Origin: Liolophura sinensis
Taxonomy: Eukaryota; Mollusca; Polyplacophora; Chitonida; Chitonidae
Reading direction: 5' to 3'
Assembly (NCBI RefSeq): GCF_032854445.1
Contig: NC_088295.1
Span: 13,071,385 to 13,131,384 of the forward strand
Length of the DNA stretch: 60,000 bases
Below the pieces are notes generated by a model that worked only from the letters and a program-made list of their open reading frames with translations, was not told where the DNA came from and did not search any database. Shown one piece after another: positions 34,225-46,817 of the stretch. The number at the start of each line of letters is the position of its first letter. Positions within the stretch are counted from its first letter, which is position 1. A program made the translations under genes and the position numbers.

Positions 34225-35565
34225 GTCAGAAATTGTGGACACTCCGTCTTTACATATACTCACAGGCATGAGTATTATACTCATACTGAAAATTAAAAAA
34301 ACTTTGAAGAAATCGGCGAAACACACATGACTTAACAAATGCATGAAAGATGTGTACACGCTATAGGCATAAAGGTTTACATGTTACACATTTCGGTGTC
34401 TTGCTTGCTAGTTAGTATGTAAGTTAATTCACTATGTTAACAATGAATCTGATATCCCTCGTGTCGCATATTCCCAGTGGCAAGAAACCGATGTCGTTTG
34501 TGTATAGATATCATTTAGGATGTGCAGGCGTTTGCAAATGTAAACGAAAGCCCCCTCACTTTCTCCGTTTGGTAAAGCTAACACTCTGATGCATCACGAG
34601 CGTATGTCTTAATCATGTCGGAATGAGTTTTCATTTGACGATTATCAGTTCTAAGGTTTTTGTTTCTGTATGAATTGACTTCATGGTATACGAAAAAAGC
34701 GTTAATAATCACTTAATACTTTTCTGCATTTTTCATAACAATTGGGTATAAACATGTCCCTTGAAACCATTGAAAGATGTTGTGTTGTTCACACCATCCG
34801 AAAATATACAATTATTAATTTTAGCTTAATATGCATAACGGTTTACTTATACATTGATTAGTTTGTGGTGATTACAAACGTAGGTTATTAATCTCGCATG
34901 CATTATTCCATCTGCATGAATGGACAATTCCACATGATTGGTGCTGTTTCCTGTAGTACAACACAACACAAAAACGTGTGATAAACTGAACCGCGTGTTC
35001 ACATTAACCAGTGGTGAAGACCACAGCGGGCATCGATGACCACAGATGGATCACAATTGTTTCACTCCTGTCCTGATAATTCATTCTTCATTAACCTGTA
35101 AACCAAACACCGTTGTGTGAGATTGTCAAGAATGGACTGGTTCCCAATCTTCTAAATTTTAATTTAATCTATTTACCGACCATTAAAAAATCTCATTTGT
35201 TAGGATATATCAGTGTATTGGTTATAATTCAATCAGTCATGCATTCATGAACATAGTGATAGTCATACAAATTAAAAGTAAATAAAACTTTTATTAATAT
35301 TGAATTACTCGAGTATCCAAATGTATCAACTCACATAAACATGCTTGCAGTATAAAGACAGGTTATATATTAATTAGTTACGGGAAATTTTGTTTATTCT
35401 AAAGAACACTCTCACAAAGATTGCTCTGGTCATTCGATCAACATCTTGATGCAAATGCGTATTATTTATCTTACATTTATATAATATTATATGACCTGGA
35501 GACCGATGTATGGAACAGTAAAGATATTTGGTTAAACAATTGGCTGTAATTCGGCTACTCAAAAA

Positions 35566-35805
35566 ATTAATCTGTTAAATTTAACAGAATGTCTGTTATC
35601 TGGGTGATTCTGGAAGGTATTCTGTTATTGCTGGAGGTTATTCTGTTGAATATAATACACATATTCTATTATTTCAACATTACCATTCTGTTAGACTAAC
35701 ATGATACATGTATTATGTTGAATGAGACACACTATTGTCTTTTATTAGCAGAGTGCATTCTAGCATCACTCAGAAAAAAGACTTTCTGGTAAATTTAACA
35801 TTAAT
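35566..35805. mobile_element. MITE-like element with TCTGTTAAATTTAACAGA termini
   Basis: The left end contains the perfect 18-bp palindrome TCTGTTAAATTTAACAGA (35571-35588) within ATTAAT...CAGAAT. The right end TTCTGGTAAATTTAACATTA (35784-35803) is its inverted partner with small differences. Between them ATTCTGTTA occurs several times. At about 240 bp and non-coding, it fits a non-autonomous element. Confidence 0.6.
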
Positions 35806-35844
35806 TTTTGTGGTGTGACTATTTATCAGGTATCACATGCACAG

Positions 35845-36025
35845 TAGTCAGCCTATCACCAATACGGTAGCTGTGAGTTCATGTCCATTTCATACTGATT
35901 TCCTCTCTGGTCGTTCGTGTATAGGCAGCTGGCGAGTGTCCGGTGTCTGGGTGTCGGGTGTCTGGGTCTCGTCGTATAAGTGAAATATTCTCGAGTACGG
36001 CGTAAAACATCAATTAAATTAAAAA
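35845..36025 (+). mobile_element. tRNA-derived SINE (family A), plus orientation
   Basis: CCTATCACCAATACGGTAGC then TGTGAGTTCATGTCC (B box) opens the preserved part, and GTCGTATAAGTGAAATATTC, TCGAGTACGGCGTAAAACAT and CAATTAAATTAAA close it. The body centre is replaced by a small tandem repeat of GTGTCTGGGTGTCGG type. The 5' part of the tRNA-like head is missing. Confidence 0.8.
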
Positions 36026-36029
36026 TTAA

Positions 36030-37689
36030 AATATATCACACTGTCGGCGTTTCCATGGATTTACTCCCTATCTGCTTTAAGTCTTATTATATCGTATATT
36101 CCTACATACACCAGTATTCTGCTGATGTACTAAGCATTCCCGAGGCCTGCTCCCTTTGCATTGTGGTAATGTTATTGTATGTTAAATATTCTGGATTCTG
36201 TGAAAAACTGAATTCAAAATTTTCATACGTGAGGCTGTGGACAGTGACACTACATACAATAGTATTATCCCGGAATTTTAACATACGGCATAAACCTACA
36301 CTTTCATGATATAACATGGCACGACGTTACACTTATATGCAGAAAACAACATTAAGATATGGCTGGAGTGGGGCGGGTGGCGGGGAGGGGGGAGTTAAAA
36401 CATGACAAGTTACACATTTTTCAAAGAAGTGATATAAGTTACATCTGTTTTCTAGGAAATGGCGGCGTTATACCTGTTTTGGTAAACTTGGCATGAAGTT
36501 GAACCTGTTTGAAAGAAATGCCAAGTTATATACATGTTTGTTGAAATTGACATAACGTTACATATCTTTATGAGAAATGAAATAAGGAGGAAACATATCA
36601 GCTGACATAAGTTACATCCAAATTCAGAATATATGAAAGCCCTGCGAGTCGGGGCTATTAAAATACTTATTATACTTTGTGTTTTCTCTCTTCTTTATTC
36701 AACACTGAATTCTTCTTCTCTGATACAGAATAGGACAGACCCTGTAGAGTTTCTTTAGATATCACACAAAGGGTTCTTTCTAACACTATTGGATTTAGAA
36801 GGTATAAAAACTCGTACGGCCGCTGTGGGTGTGTTTTAAACAGCTTTATCTAATACCGTAATGCTGGCTGGTGTGGAGATACCCGCATCCATAGCTGTAA
36901 CATAGTCACAATTATATTTCAGCTGCATCAATATGGGTGTTCATGAACATTCTGTCTTCCCTCAGATATTTTCATTCTTTATTTTAAGCCGTGATGTACT
37001 AAAATCACAGCAATATTTTTTACCTTTTTCTGCTTTGTCCATGATGCTAGGGGAATGTAAGTACCTTCTATCTAAGCATTTGCATGGTCACCTGGAATTA
37101 AATCGTAACAAGTAAACCGACAAGATGCCCGATTTCAACGGTTACGTGAGACCATTTGACAATTAACTGTCACATTGTTGTTATTCCATTGGTTTTAATC
37201 GCCATGCTATAGTCATTTATAGCCGTGGCTGCGATCATTTCTATTTCACATCATAAGCTACATGTTAACACTCTCTTTCATTCCCATCAAATCGTCACAA
37301 AGTCATGTAAATGTGTTATTAAGTGTTCAATGAAGGCAAATAATAAATACAATATAATCATAAATCCTAGTTAATTAATGTATATAAAACAGACACTGCT
37401 CATCACCAATTCATCCATCATATGACTGTTCTTTCTCCATAACATTGTGTTACACCTCATTAGTTAATTAGTATATGGAATATCATGTCATGGTTTAGCG
37501 TCATAGCCCTTTGAACAGAGTTATCGTATATGCAGGCATATACAACCTATAAAGCGTCTGGTGGTCTAAGCATGGATGATGCCTGGTCCTTTCGCATTGT
37601 TTTCAGTCTATTGCTCATAAAATATGACGACAATGACTACTTTGAATAATTCTAGATTAGTGACGTCTAATAAATTGGTATTGACATCA
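36030..37689. other. intergenic, AT-rich, no gene recognised
   Basis: Frames at 35980-36309 and 36933-37115 are AT-rich and show no domain; the first starts inside the SINE tail. No further repeat recognised. Confidence 0.35.
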
Positions 37690-37890
37690 CCGCATTCATT
37701 TTTTTTATTCGTGCCTCATCCAGTATGGTGTTATAGTTTTGCCTAAGTTGATATTCCCACCTAGGCTCCTTACACGACCGGAGAAGAAGTCAGCATGAAC
37801 TATACTTGATATCACAGAGTCCGAAGTGAGGCGGCTCCTTCATTCCTTGTGCTTTGCTTGCACGCTAACACTTGGCCACGGAGGCCCTAG
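37690..37890 (-). mobile_element. tRNA-derived SINE with head, body decayed
   Basis: On the minus strand the element starts GGGCCTCCGTGGCCAAGTGT, which carries an A-box-like TGGCCAAGTGTTAGCGTG. GGACTCTGTGATATCAAGT follows at the B-box position, then TTCATGCTGACTTCTTCTCC. The rest of the body is diverged. This copy preserves the 5' end that other family A copies lack. Confidence 0.7.
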
Positions 37891-40800
37891 AAAATATTGA
37901 ATGAAGACGTTTCATGGAATGTCCATAGCACACTAGTTCTTAAGCAATAATTCGTGAGGTAGACTGAAATCATCACATTTTATAAAGGAACCAACAAATA
38001 CACCAGATATGCGTATTAGACTATACAATCGTAATTGGGCAACCTCCAGCAGCTCAAGACAAGTGAAGGCTGGCCTGGCCACCAGGTGTCGTCTGTGTCT
38101 ATATTTTCGGGGAATCACCGCTGGTGTCATGAGTGATTAAATCAAAAAATAAAGGTTTACTTTGTTAAATTGTAAGTAAATCTTTATTCTGAAATGAGCG
38201 CACTTCCCAGTTCGCCAAATCCGCTGGCAGATTGCCACCACAGCACCAGGAATAATACATGAGCGTACGCCACTGTTTCATAGTGATCGTCATTTCATTG
38301 AAACAACAACAACATCCACAGTTTACGACAATGCATAATTAGGCTAAACACTTGCAGATTATGGGATTAAATGGATTTGCTAAATTAATTTTAGTGGATG
38401 GAACAGTCATTTCATATATCGAGCATATAAGTAAGCAGGGCACAAGTACGTAACTTAGCAGCAGCCGTGTAACGAAGTGTGAATCATTCAAGGGGAGTAA
38501 CTCAAGCATTTAATTGTTACAACAAACGGAAATACACGTCTATTTTCTTTTAATTATGCCGAGCAGAATCCAAAATAATTATGCTTTCAGCTTTTGTATA
38601 CCATTATAGAAATGTTTAAACATTATGAAACATTATGAAACATTATGTCTTCTTATTGTCAAGAAGACACTAACTATTCAAATTTTAAAACCCCTGTTCT
38701 AAAAATTTTCTGAAATGTCTAAATTAATTAGATTTTAAAAAATGCAAACAGGATTAAATTTTTGTCAACGCATCAAACCAGAGATTCACAGAAGTTCTCT
38801 TCCCACGGGATATATTTCTGATAGGCTAATTTGCATCATCTTGCATACATTTGTTAAAATATAAAATCCAGGAAAATTTAAAGCAGTCTTGGTTACCATG
38901 GCAACTGCCAATATGAACAATGCGCGTTGGTCACATTTATCTCATATCATTACTACAATTTCATGGAGCAAGTTTTTATGCAAATTAGAGACGATTTGGT
39001 AAAATGGCCTAGACGCCGGCTTTGAGCTGCTGGAGACTATGACGCCATCCATGTCTTACCACACACGTGCCGGCTGTCCCTCAATCATTAGCATCATTTT
39101 ACGGCGAATGGGAAGGAGATGGTTCCTATATAGAAACATGAACACATCCTTTCACTAGGAACCGACATAGTTCCTCAAGATAGAGTTGAATTATTTTGAG
39201 CAACAAACTTTCAAGTCACCGTCCTATGCATTGCAAACACTACACTGCCTGTTTGACAGAAATTAAGTTTACAGATAATATCAAACCTATAAAGTGTATT
39301 TTGCATACTTTATAAACACTGACCATAACAAAATGGCTTTTAAATGTGTTTTTCTTGCAGTATATACACATGCTCAGCAGATGTATATAATATACAATAT
39401 ACCACGGTACAGCACAGCTTTGTGGACATCTACTTGTAATCTGCTCAAACCCCACCCGCTCGCGCTCAATGTTCCAAGCGCGTGCCCAACATAATGAAAC
39501 AGACAACAATGTTCGCCTCGTGACCACTTCAAAGACGAGACACAATGAATTGTGGCCCAACACGGAAACCTTGGAAGATCTTCTGACCGTCCCTGTTTTA
39601 TTTTCCATCTAATTAAACACTTCAGTGTGGCGCATCGGACGTGAAAGGGTTGGAAATCCGGGTATTGAGGAAGCTCCGACGTTCCGCTCTATCTGTGACC
39701 CTTTATCCTCTATGGAAATGTTTATTGTTAATTACTTGGGAGAAAGATTGATAGGGTTTGCTTGAAGAAGGTGAGAGTTCCTGTTATCCCACCGTAAACG
39801 AGATAGAAGAAGCGATGAACCATACATCACCTCTTCTCTCCTGACCAAAGTACGGCGAACACGCCTAGTCCGATCCTTGTCAGGGACGATTTACAGCTGT
39901 ATACAGAGGAGCTGCAAGGATCAAGGGTACCGAGGTCGGCCGGTATAAGGCAGGTCTATGTTTGTGAGGTTGTGTTGGACAATTTTTACCGTGACTGATG
40001 TAGATGGCGTTTGTTATAAAAGGTGTGCCAAAGGAAGCAAGCAACAGGACTTTACGGCTGATGTGCATTAGGCAATGACTTTTTCGGGCACCATTGTTTA
40101 ACACGGCAGTGCCAATGCAGAAAACTTGACACTAAATGTTAAGCTTTCATTTTGTTTTCACAACAAGTGTTTACTTTGTAGGAAAAAAGATTGAGGTGAC
40201 CATGGCAAATTAAAAAGCCAGATACGAAAAAGTCGACATTTCCTTAATCATAAAAGATAGGATTTCGCAATGCACTGTATCCTACTATATAGGCCCTACT
40301 TTCATACTGAAGCAAAGGGGAAATCCCATCTGAAGCACCGGTACTTCCTTTTTCAGTTTTATAAGAAGATCGGCCCCTGAAAATGGTGAGGTACATGTAG
40401 CACATGACTCTAGGCAAACAGATCAACCATAGGTATGACAAAATACTACGTAAAATGCATAAATGAGATACACCGTTTCTCTTCCTTTACTGGAGGAGGG
40501 GTTGCTTGAGCTATATACTAAAGCTAAGCTTATACATTCATCTAATAATTGTGGGTGACCGGGGACTCTCTAAATCCACAGAGTGGTCGATCGACACCGA
40601 AACCTGATGGCTCCCAACATGTATAGCCATTCAATGTCGAATAAAAACGCAAGGATATGTATAATAAAATGGGACAACAATTACAGTGCTCTCCATCAAC
40701 GTTGGCACGTTGACAAAAGTGGGTGTTAGCAATTTTCTCACTTTTCAGTGTTGTTCTTTCATCCCTAGGGTTGGGAGGTGTGAACAACCTATGCTGATCT

Positions 40801-43800
40801 GGCAAAGATCGCATTTTTTCTCTCCTTCTCCCGAATTTTGAATGAAGCTATAGATATAATGAGGGTGAGAATATATTAAGGTTATTGTGGTTGATGAATG
40901 GCGGATTGGTGTGGGATGTATGGGGTCGGCTGCGGGCGATGACGGCTCCCTCAAGTCGCTAGACACAACCAAGCAGGTGGGCGGGACAAAAACGTGTATA
41001 TCAAAATAAGTATAGCCCAGTAGATAACGCCGCATATACTTCACACAATATTCCCCCAACTCAATAGAAAGTATATAATATGATCAAATTGGTTCTCCAG
41101 TCCCTTAAGTACACGTGCAAACACTTGAAATAATGTATAGGGTTAGAGGTCGGCGATTCATTGAGTCGGCCGCCGGGTCGAGCCCGAGGCCCCGGGTTAC
41201 TCCACGGTCAGCGGTGTAATTGTTCCCTAAGAACCTCTATATTTCTGTCGGCTTTATTAAACTCCGATTGAGCTTGGATGATGTCATTAGTCCGCGTCGG
41301 CGACGTACTGGCCAGTGAAGCGACGGCCACGTGCGCTCCTTAAGCTTTCATTAAGGCTGTTTTTTCTGTTCAATTTTACGGAAGTGATTAACCACACGTG
41401 TACTAAACTAAGTAGCTTATGTTTATGAACCTCACAGAAAGCAACCGGCACTTTCTTGCACACTAATTAACACCCTCCAAGAAAACTCGACCGGTGTTTC
41501 CACTGCTTAACAAATATTAGTGTTTGCGAGAAGAGGGCTCATTGGCTTAATTAAAGTTTCTTAACACACTTGATTTAGACTTTCTCATTAGTATCTCACC
41601 ATTTCGCATCCCCTAGAATAGCAGCTACATGCACATCAGTCAGTCATCAATATCACGACTGCTAACTTAATAAACAATATATCCGCCACTTGCAAGCACA
41701 TGATTCCCAATGTTGTAAAGTTCATCCTGAGTCGGAAAGACTCAAACAATCCAACCTGGTATGAAATCAGGAGATTAATTACAAAGTTAACCAGTACAAA
41801 TAAAACAAACAAAACAATCAAAAATAACAGAAAGTAGAGTGTAATATTCAGTAAAAGATTTCGCTCGTATATAATGATGGATTAAGAAGCACTTACGAAC
41901 AGTTCATTACACATATTATGTGCACATACATATGTACATGCAGACAGTATGTCAGTTCATAATAAATATATAGAGAAAGCTTACGCTCATAAGGACTAAC
42001 GTGAATATGCAGAATACCGTACGAGAACATAGTGGGAATAGTATCAGCACTGTCTGAACCTAAATTTACCTCTGAAACATCTGATAATTATCTATGTTGT
42101 AGTCTTTAATATTGTGCGGCTTGGTTAGCTGTTTCGTTAGTTTGACTTCCTGGATATGGTTACAGTTTCTCTCAGTTTGCACAGTGCTGATGTACGCGTA
42201 GGTCCAATAAATGTATTTGCTTCTTTTTTTATCGTGAAAGGAAGCTTGCAAAGTTTTCATTTCACCGAAGATCACAAGCAGAGAAACACTGATGACGTAT
42301 AAGCGGACACACAGAAGTGAATTTTTTTTAGGAGTATCTCTTGTATTGTGAATACTGAAGCTTCTCAGCTCTACACCTAGGTAATTACGCTTAAAGACAG
42401 AGATGAAAAAAGGGAGATCCCGACAAGCTTCTGGGGCTGAGCTAGCTTTCTTTGAGGACCTATCAATTAGTGTTTAGCACGAATGGCTTGGGCTAGGTCG
42501 CGGTGGGGCCGGGGAGAAAAGGCTTGAGGTGCAGGTGCCCTGCATGGTCAGTGCCCGCCACCAGCTAACTGCTTGCTAACATAAACGATGCCTTTCTCTC
42601 TCTTTATTTGACTCCTTTTGTTATATAATCAAACAGCCGACAACGGAATCTTAATTCCAAGGATATGCTTCTATTTCCACTTTACTGTTTCATCAGTGCT
42701 CAATCTCGAAACAATGGCGTTGGATAATTTTGACAGATTTTAATTCTCTGCCAATCGTTTTCTCTCCCTACAAATTAATCCGAGAAGGCGGATAGCGTTT
42801 CAGTCAAGGCCTAAGACAAACACCTCTGATCTCCACAGCACAATGCATCGTTTTCTAAGCGATGTTGCTGGATTTGCGGGTCCTTGTGGCTCCTATCTTT
42901 CCTCGACACCCCTCAATTGTGCCAGCCATGTCTCTGTAAATTGGGAGAGCGTGCCACCTTTGTTCTGCCCCCGGATATGTAAAATGAATAACGGTTAAAT
43001 TACAGCGTGCACGTGTGTTTGCTGGAGGAGTTGGCTAATCAAAAGATTATAATGAATTCAAGCACATTTCGAAGGGTTTGCTTCTGGCCCCACTCGAGGG
43101 GACGAGGCTTTTCTTATAGTTGTGTAAATCACTTTTCCCTTGACGTTCTGATATTTACCAGTGGGCATGCACCATCACATTAAAGGGGAAGGAGAGCTTA
43201 CGAATTGTCTGTCTTGGAACGGCTTGACTCCATGTATGCTTGGCTGGGGTTCTGTTCCTTAATATTATGCCAGAGAGTTGTATGATCTGGATTTTGTTTT
43301 ACGTTTCAGAATGAAATCAACGATATTCTTCGAGTCTCAAACCCCGTTCACAGCTTGGCCAACAATAAAGCCGTTCAATGCGCGCCGCTCCGCTTCTGAA
43401 GGCACTTAAGGAGCAAAGAGCGGTCTCGGAGTTCTGAAATGACAATGGCGGCCACTCCACTCCTGGTTACGATCCGGACTTTCCGTAACCTTGACGACAC
43501 TTACAATTTTGCGTCTCATTATATACGCGTTCGTGTTTGACAAGAAACTTCTGATAATTAACTCGAACAGCCTAGATTGAGTCGGAAGCAATACCTCAAT
43601 AGACAACCAGAGAAGTTAAGTCAACCTAAACAAACTCTTAACACTGATCTCTGTTTTATGACATGGCTCCTGTTAAACGGCCTCGGGCTCAGAACCGTCA
43701 TAACTGTGAACAAAAAAACAGGGATAGAAACTACAGAAAGCGTACAATAGCAATTGTTATTCTTTCGGTGCGAGAAGCGAAACAAAGACAGGCGAGGTTC

Positions 43801-46678
43801 CGGGCCACACAGCGAAGGCAGTCTGTACTTAATGGAGTTGATAAACGCGGGTATCACTTCGGGTTTTATAGCCCAAGCAAGACGATTCAGACTTGGTTTA
43901 TATACTGCCTATACGGCCACCCAATTATTATTATTTTGGTTTAGTGGACAACTCGAGTATTCAGGCTTTGTGATGTTTGCTTTACACATTCCGTTTCGCT
44001 GCAGAAGGCAATGATGTATGATTGCCATGTGTTTCTTGAATGTAGGAATTAAATCCTATATCTAACTGCTGACACTGCGAGTTGATCTAAATGACAACTG
44101 GATACCTGAGATATACCACCTCACTATCATCTACACCAGCTCTTAACGCCCGTGTTTGTAATAAACTATCGATTCTGTCCAGAATAGGAAAAACAAGGGT
44201 ATTCTACAGCGCCGTAAATATTGAAAATCCTTATATTTTATACTCTCACATGAACGTCTTGCTCAACATATGTATATTTAAAAAAACTTTTTTTCACCTG
44301 ATAATGTCTATACAAGGTCTTAAACAATATACAAGGTATAATATTATTTACCTATCTGACGATTAATGTTTTATTATCATCACAAAGACATTACAAAGAT
44401 GTTTACAACAGTCAATTAACTTATAAATCTGGCAACGTCATCAGATACTAATCATGACTAAGAATGTCTTCTGGTTGTCCAGAAAGCCCCATGCACATCC
44501 AGTTCATCGCTTCGTGATAAGCCAAAGTTCCATGCTCTGCTCATTGTTGTATGTTAAACCCGAAATTCCTGTTCTCAAGAACATTTATCTTTAACATGGT
44601 GGTCATGTTTACAAAGGGAGAGAGGCATGGCCTGAAAAGTGCGTCAAAAGTTATGTTTTGGGCATAGCTGGACTCTTACACCATGCCACATTTTTCAGAG
44701 ATTAATGGCCTCACATATCACTGAGAATTAATCAAAATGTTCAAATCCAAATATTCTTCAGAGTTCCTCAGGTGTCAGCATTAAATTTTAGCAAATGTCA
44801 GCAAAGGGTGTGAACATCTGTATAGTTGACGTAACATCGTAATTTTGAAGACTTTGATAGGGCCTTCACATGCAAATAAAATGGCATGAGCTGAGATGCC
44901 AAAAAATATAATATACCTTATTAACTGTAGATGATTTGTGGTGAACCATGTATGGTAAATTATCTAACGAATGTGTAGGATCGCATCAACAATAAATAAA
45001 AAGCTATACACACTACTCGACATGCACGTGTGTAAACAAATCTATTTGTATGGGAAAAAAATTTAGTTTCCCTTTCCATTAAGTGGCCAATAAGACACCT
45101 GTTCAGCGGTGGTTATTAAGAAGCTGAATTTATTCAAATATAAATCCACCCTGAGAAGTAACCATTTCAATTAATTTTGTAATTTTACATATTACTGAAT
45201 CATACATGTATATGGATGTGTAGTATATAGTCCTTATATTTAACTCACAATGCAAATGGACACAGATTGTACCAATTATTTTACAAAGCTTTCGTATTCA
45301 GACAGGTATAGTTACGCACTAATAATTCTTATAAGAGGCATCTGATATTTTTGTGCCTCGGGCACAACAATATCATACTTAGGAAACATTTGCGTCCAAC
45401 GGTGTACAAGCGCAAAAAACTGACTGATCCATCGACCTATAAACAGAACAAGCCACTTATATAGATGAATTAATCACTTATCAAACAGGTTATATATAGG
45501 CCCCGACTATCAGAATAGTCATCAGCTCAGAATGTAACTATATATGGCAAGTTACTAGTCAGAGTCGCATGTAATAACTGCAGCAGTGCTTTGGGAAGTT
45601 TTTTGTGACGTAGCTGGCACGTATTTCTAGGCATTATGCGAATGAGTCCTTCGGTTACGTTTCCAGCCTTCCTTGCTCACTATACATCTGAGATCGGCCA
45701 TTAGCCCAGTATACTCATCATTCATGTTGGTGGATGGATACATCTTTGGAACAAGTACACGGACCACAGCTATTGTATCCATTAAATATGCCATCTTCAA
45801 TGAGCTTAATATTTCTTGATGCGTTATAATACCACTTTACTGAGACGGGGTATCGTTTCCACGTACATGTCTATGATGATGATTCACTGTTAATTGTATA
45901 CTGACCGATCTTTAACAAATGTGGTTATGAGTGTGCTTTTGACATCGGGTGATCTGATGTATGTAGCGATAAATGTTCATTGTATTATTTATTGGCGATG
46001 TTACCAATGAATCCCCGAAGGATTTTGGGGTTTCATAAAGAAAAAATCTTGAAATTTCTAAACACCACAGAGGAAATGGAGTGAAATGTAACATCAGCTT
46101 CTCCCTATATTGCTTGATACACATGTCTTAAATGTTGTCTTTAATGAGTAAACCCTATAACCATATTCTTCGAATATTGAGACCTTGAGACCAATAAAGA
46201 TCTTGAATATTTAAGATCTCGAACCTTTGTTGAATTTTGAAACATTCTGGTGAAAAAGTGACATGAAATATTTGAAATCTTTGAATAATTGAATGTTAGA
46301 AACTGACTTCACCTAAGAGGAATAAAGTAAATCAGAGATAAGAGAAGTGTAGTTAAGGAAAGACTAAAATAAATTTTGATCGAAGACAAAATTATAGAGC
46401 CTTTCTGTCCATCTGTTACCCGCTGAATGTTTGCCCTTCTAAAGCATTGTTCTCGGCAGTAATAACCGAACGCTTGTTTCTAATGTTACCCCTAGCCTAA
46501 TGGCTTCCCAAAGGTATCCCTCACCAGTACGATCCTCATGTCGGGCACGTGACTCTGACGATAGCCTTAAGGTTGTATAACACCGGATTACCTCAGAAGA
46601 GCTCGGAAGACAATGCTTGAGGAGATGGCTGAGTGATGTTCTTACAGCACAGTCCGAATGTGGGCTGTTCTCCACTGA
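37891..46678. other. large intergenic interval with GC-richer islands
   Basis: No gene recognised in nearly 9 kb. GC-richer, non-repetitive islands lie around 39390-39700, 40880-41000, 41120-41350, 42400-43500 and 46440-46678. A three-fold AAACATTATG repeat is at 38617-38646. Frames such as 39240-39608 (minus, 122 codons) and 43663-43944 (plus, 93 codons, Arg/Gln-rich) have no recognisable domain or splice context. Confidence 0.35.
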
Positions 46679-46817
46679 CCACTGGTCATCTCGTGCTTCT
46701 CTCAGGACAATAGACTACAGATGAAGATGGATTATAGTCGAATGAGGGTCCGTCTTAGTGACATAACTCGGGCCGGACCACTTCTAACCCCCTTTGTACA
46801 TCTTCCGCCTTCGTTAT
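46679..46817 (+). repeat. duplicated non-coding island, copy 1
   Basis: This segment aligns over about 137 bp with the reverse complement of 51361-51497. Colinear exact blocks include CCACTGGTCATC, CGTGCTTCT, GGACAATAG, AAGATGGATT, CCACTTCTA and TTTGTACATCTTCCGCCT, with divergent sequence between. It has no shared open frame and does not match the SINEs or MITEs here. It is either an old duplicated regulatory element or a dispersed repeat family I do not know. Confidence 0.8.

Noticed and set aside
39240-39608. 122-codon minus-strand frame.
   Set aside because: No recognisable domain, no splice or promoter context, and a length that chance allows in 60 kb on six frames.
43309-43401. Possible exon after the acceptor GTTTTACGTTTCAG.
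   Set aside because: Two frames are open for about 30 codons, but there is no convincing donor, no recognisable protein and no partner exons.
43663-43944. 93-codon Arg/Gln-rich plus-strand frame.
   Set aside because: The basic composition looked nucleic-acid binding, but there is no domain, and the second half becomes unrelated hydrophobic sequence.
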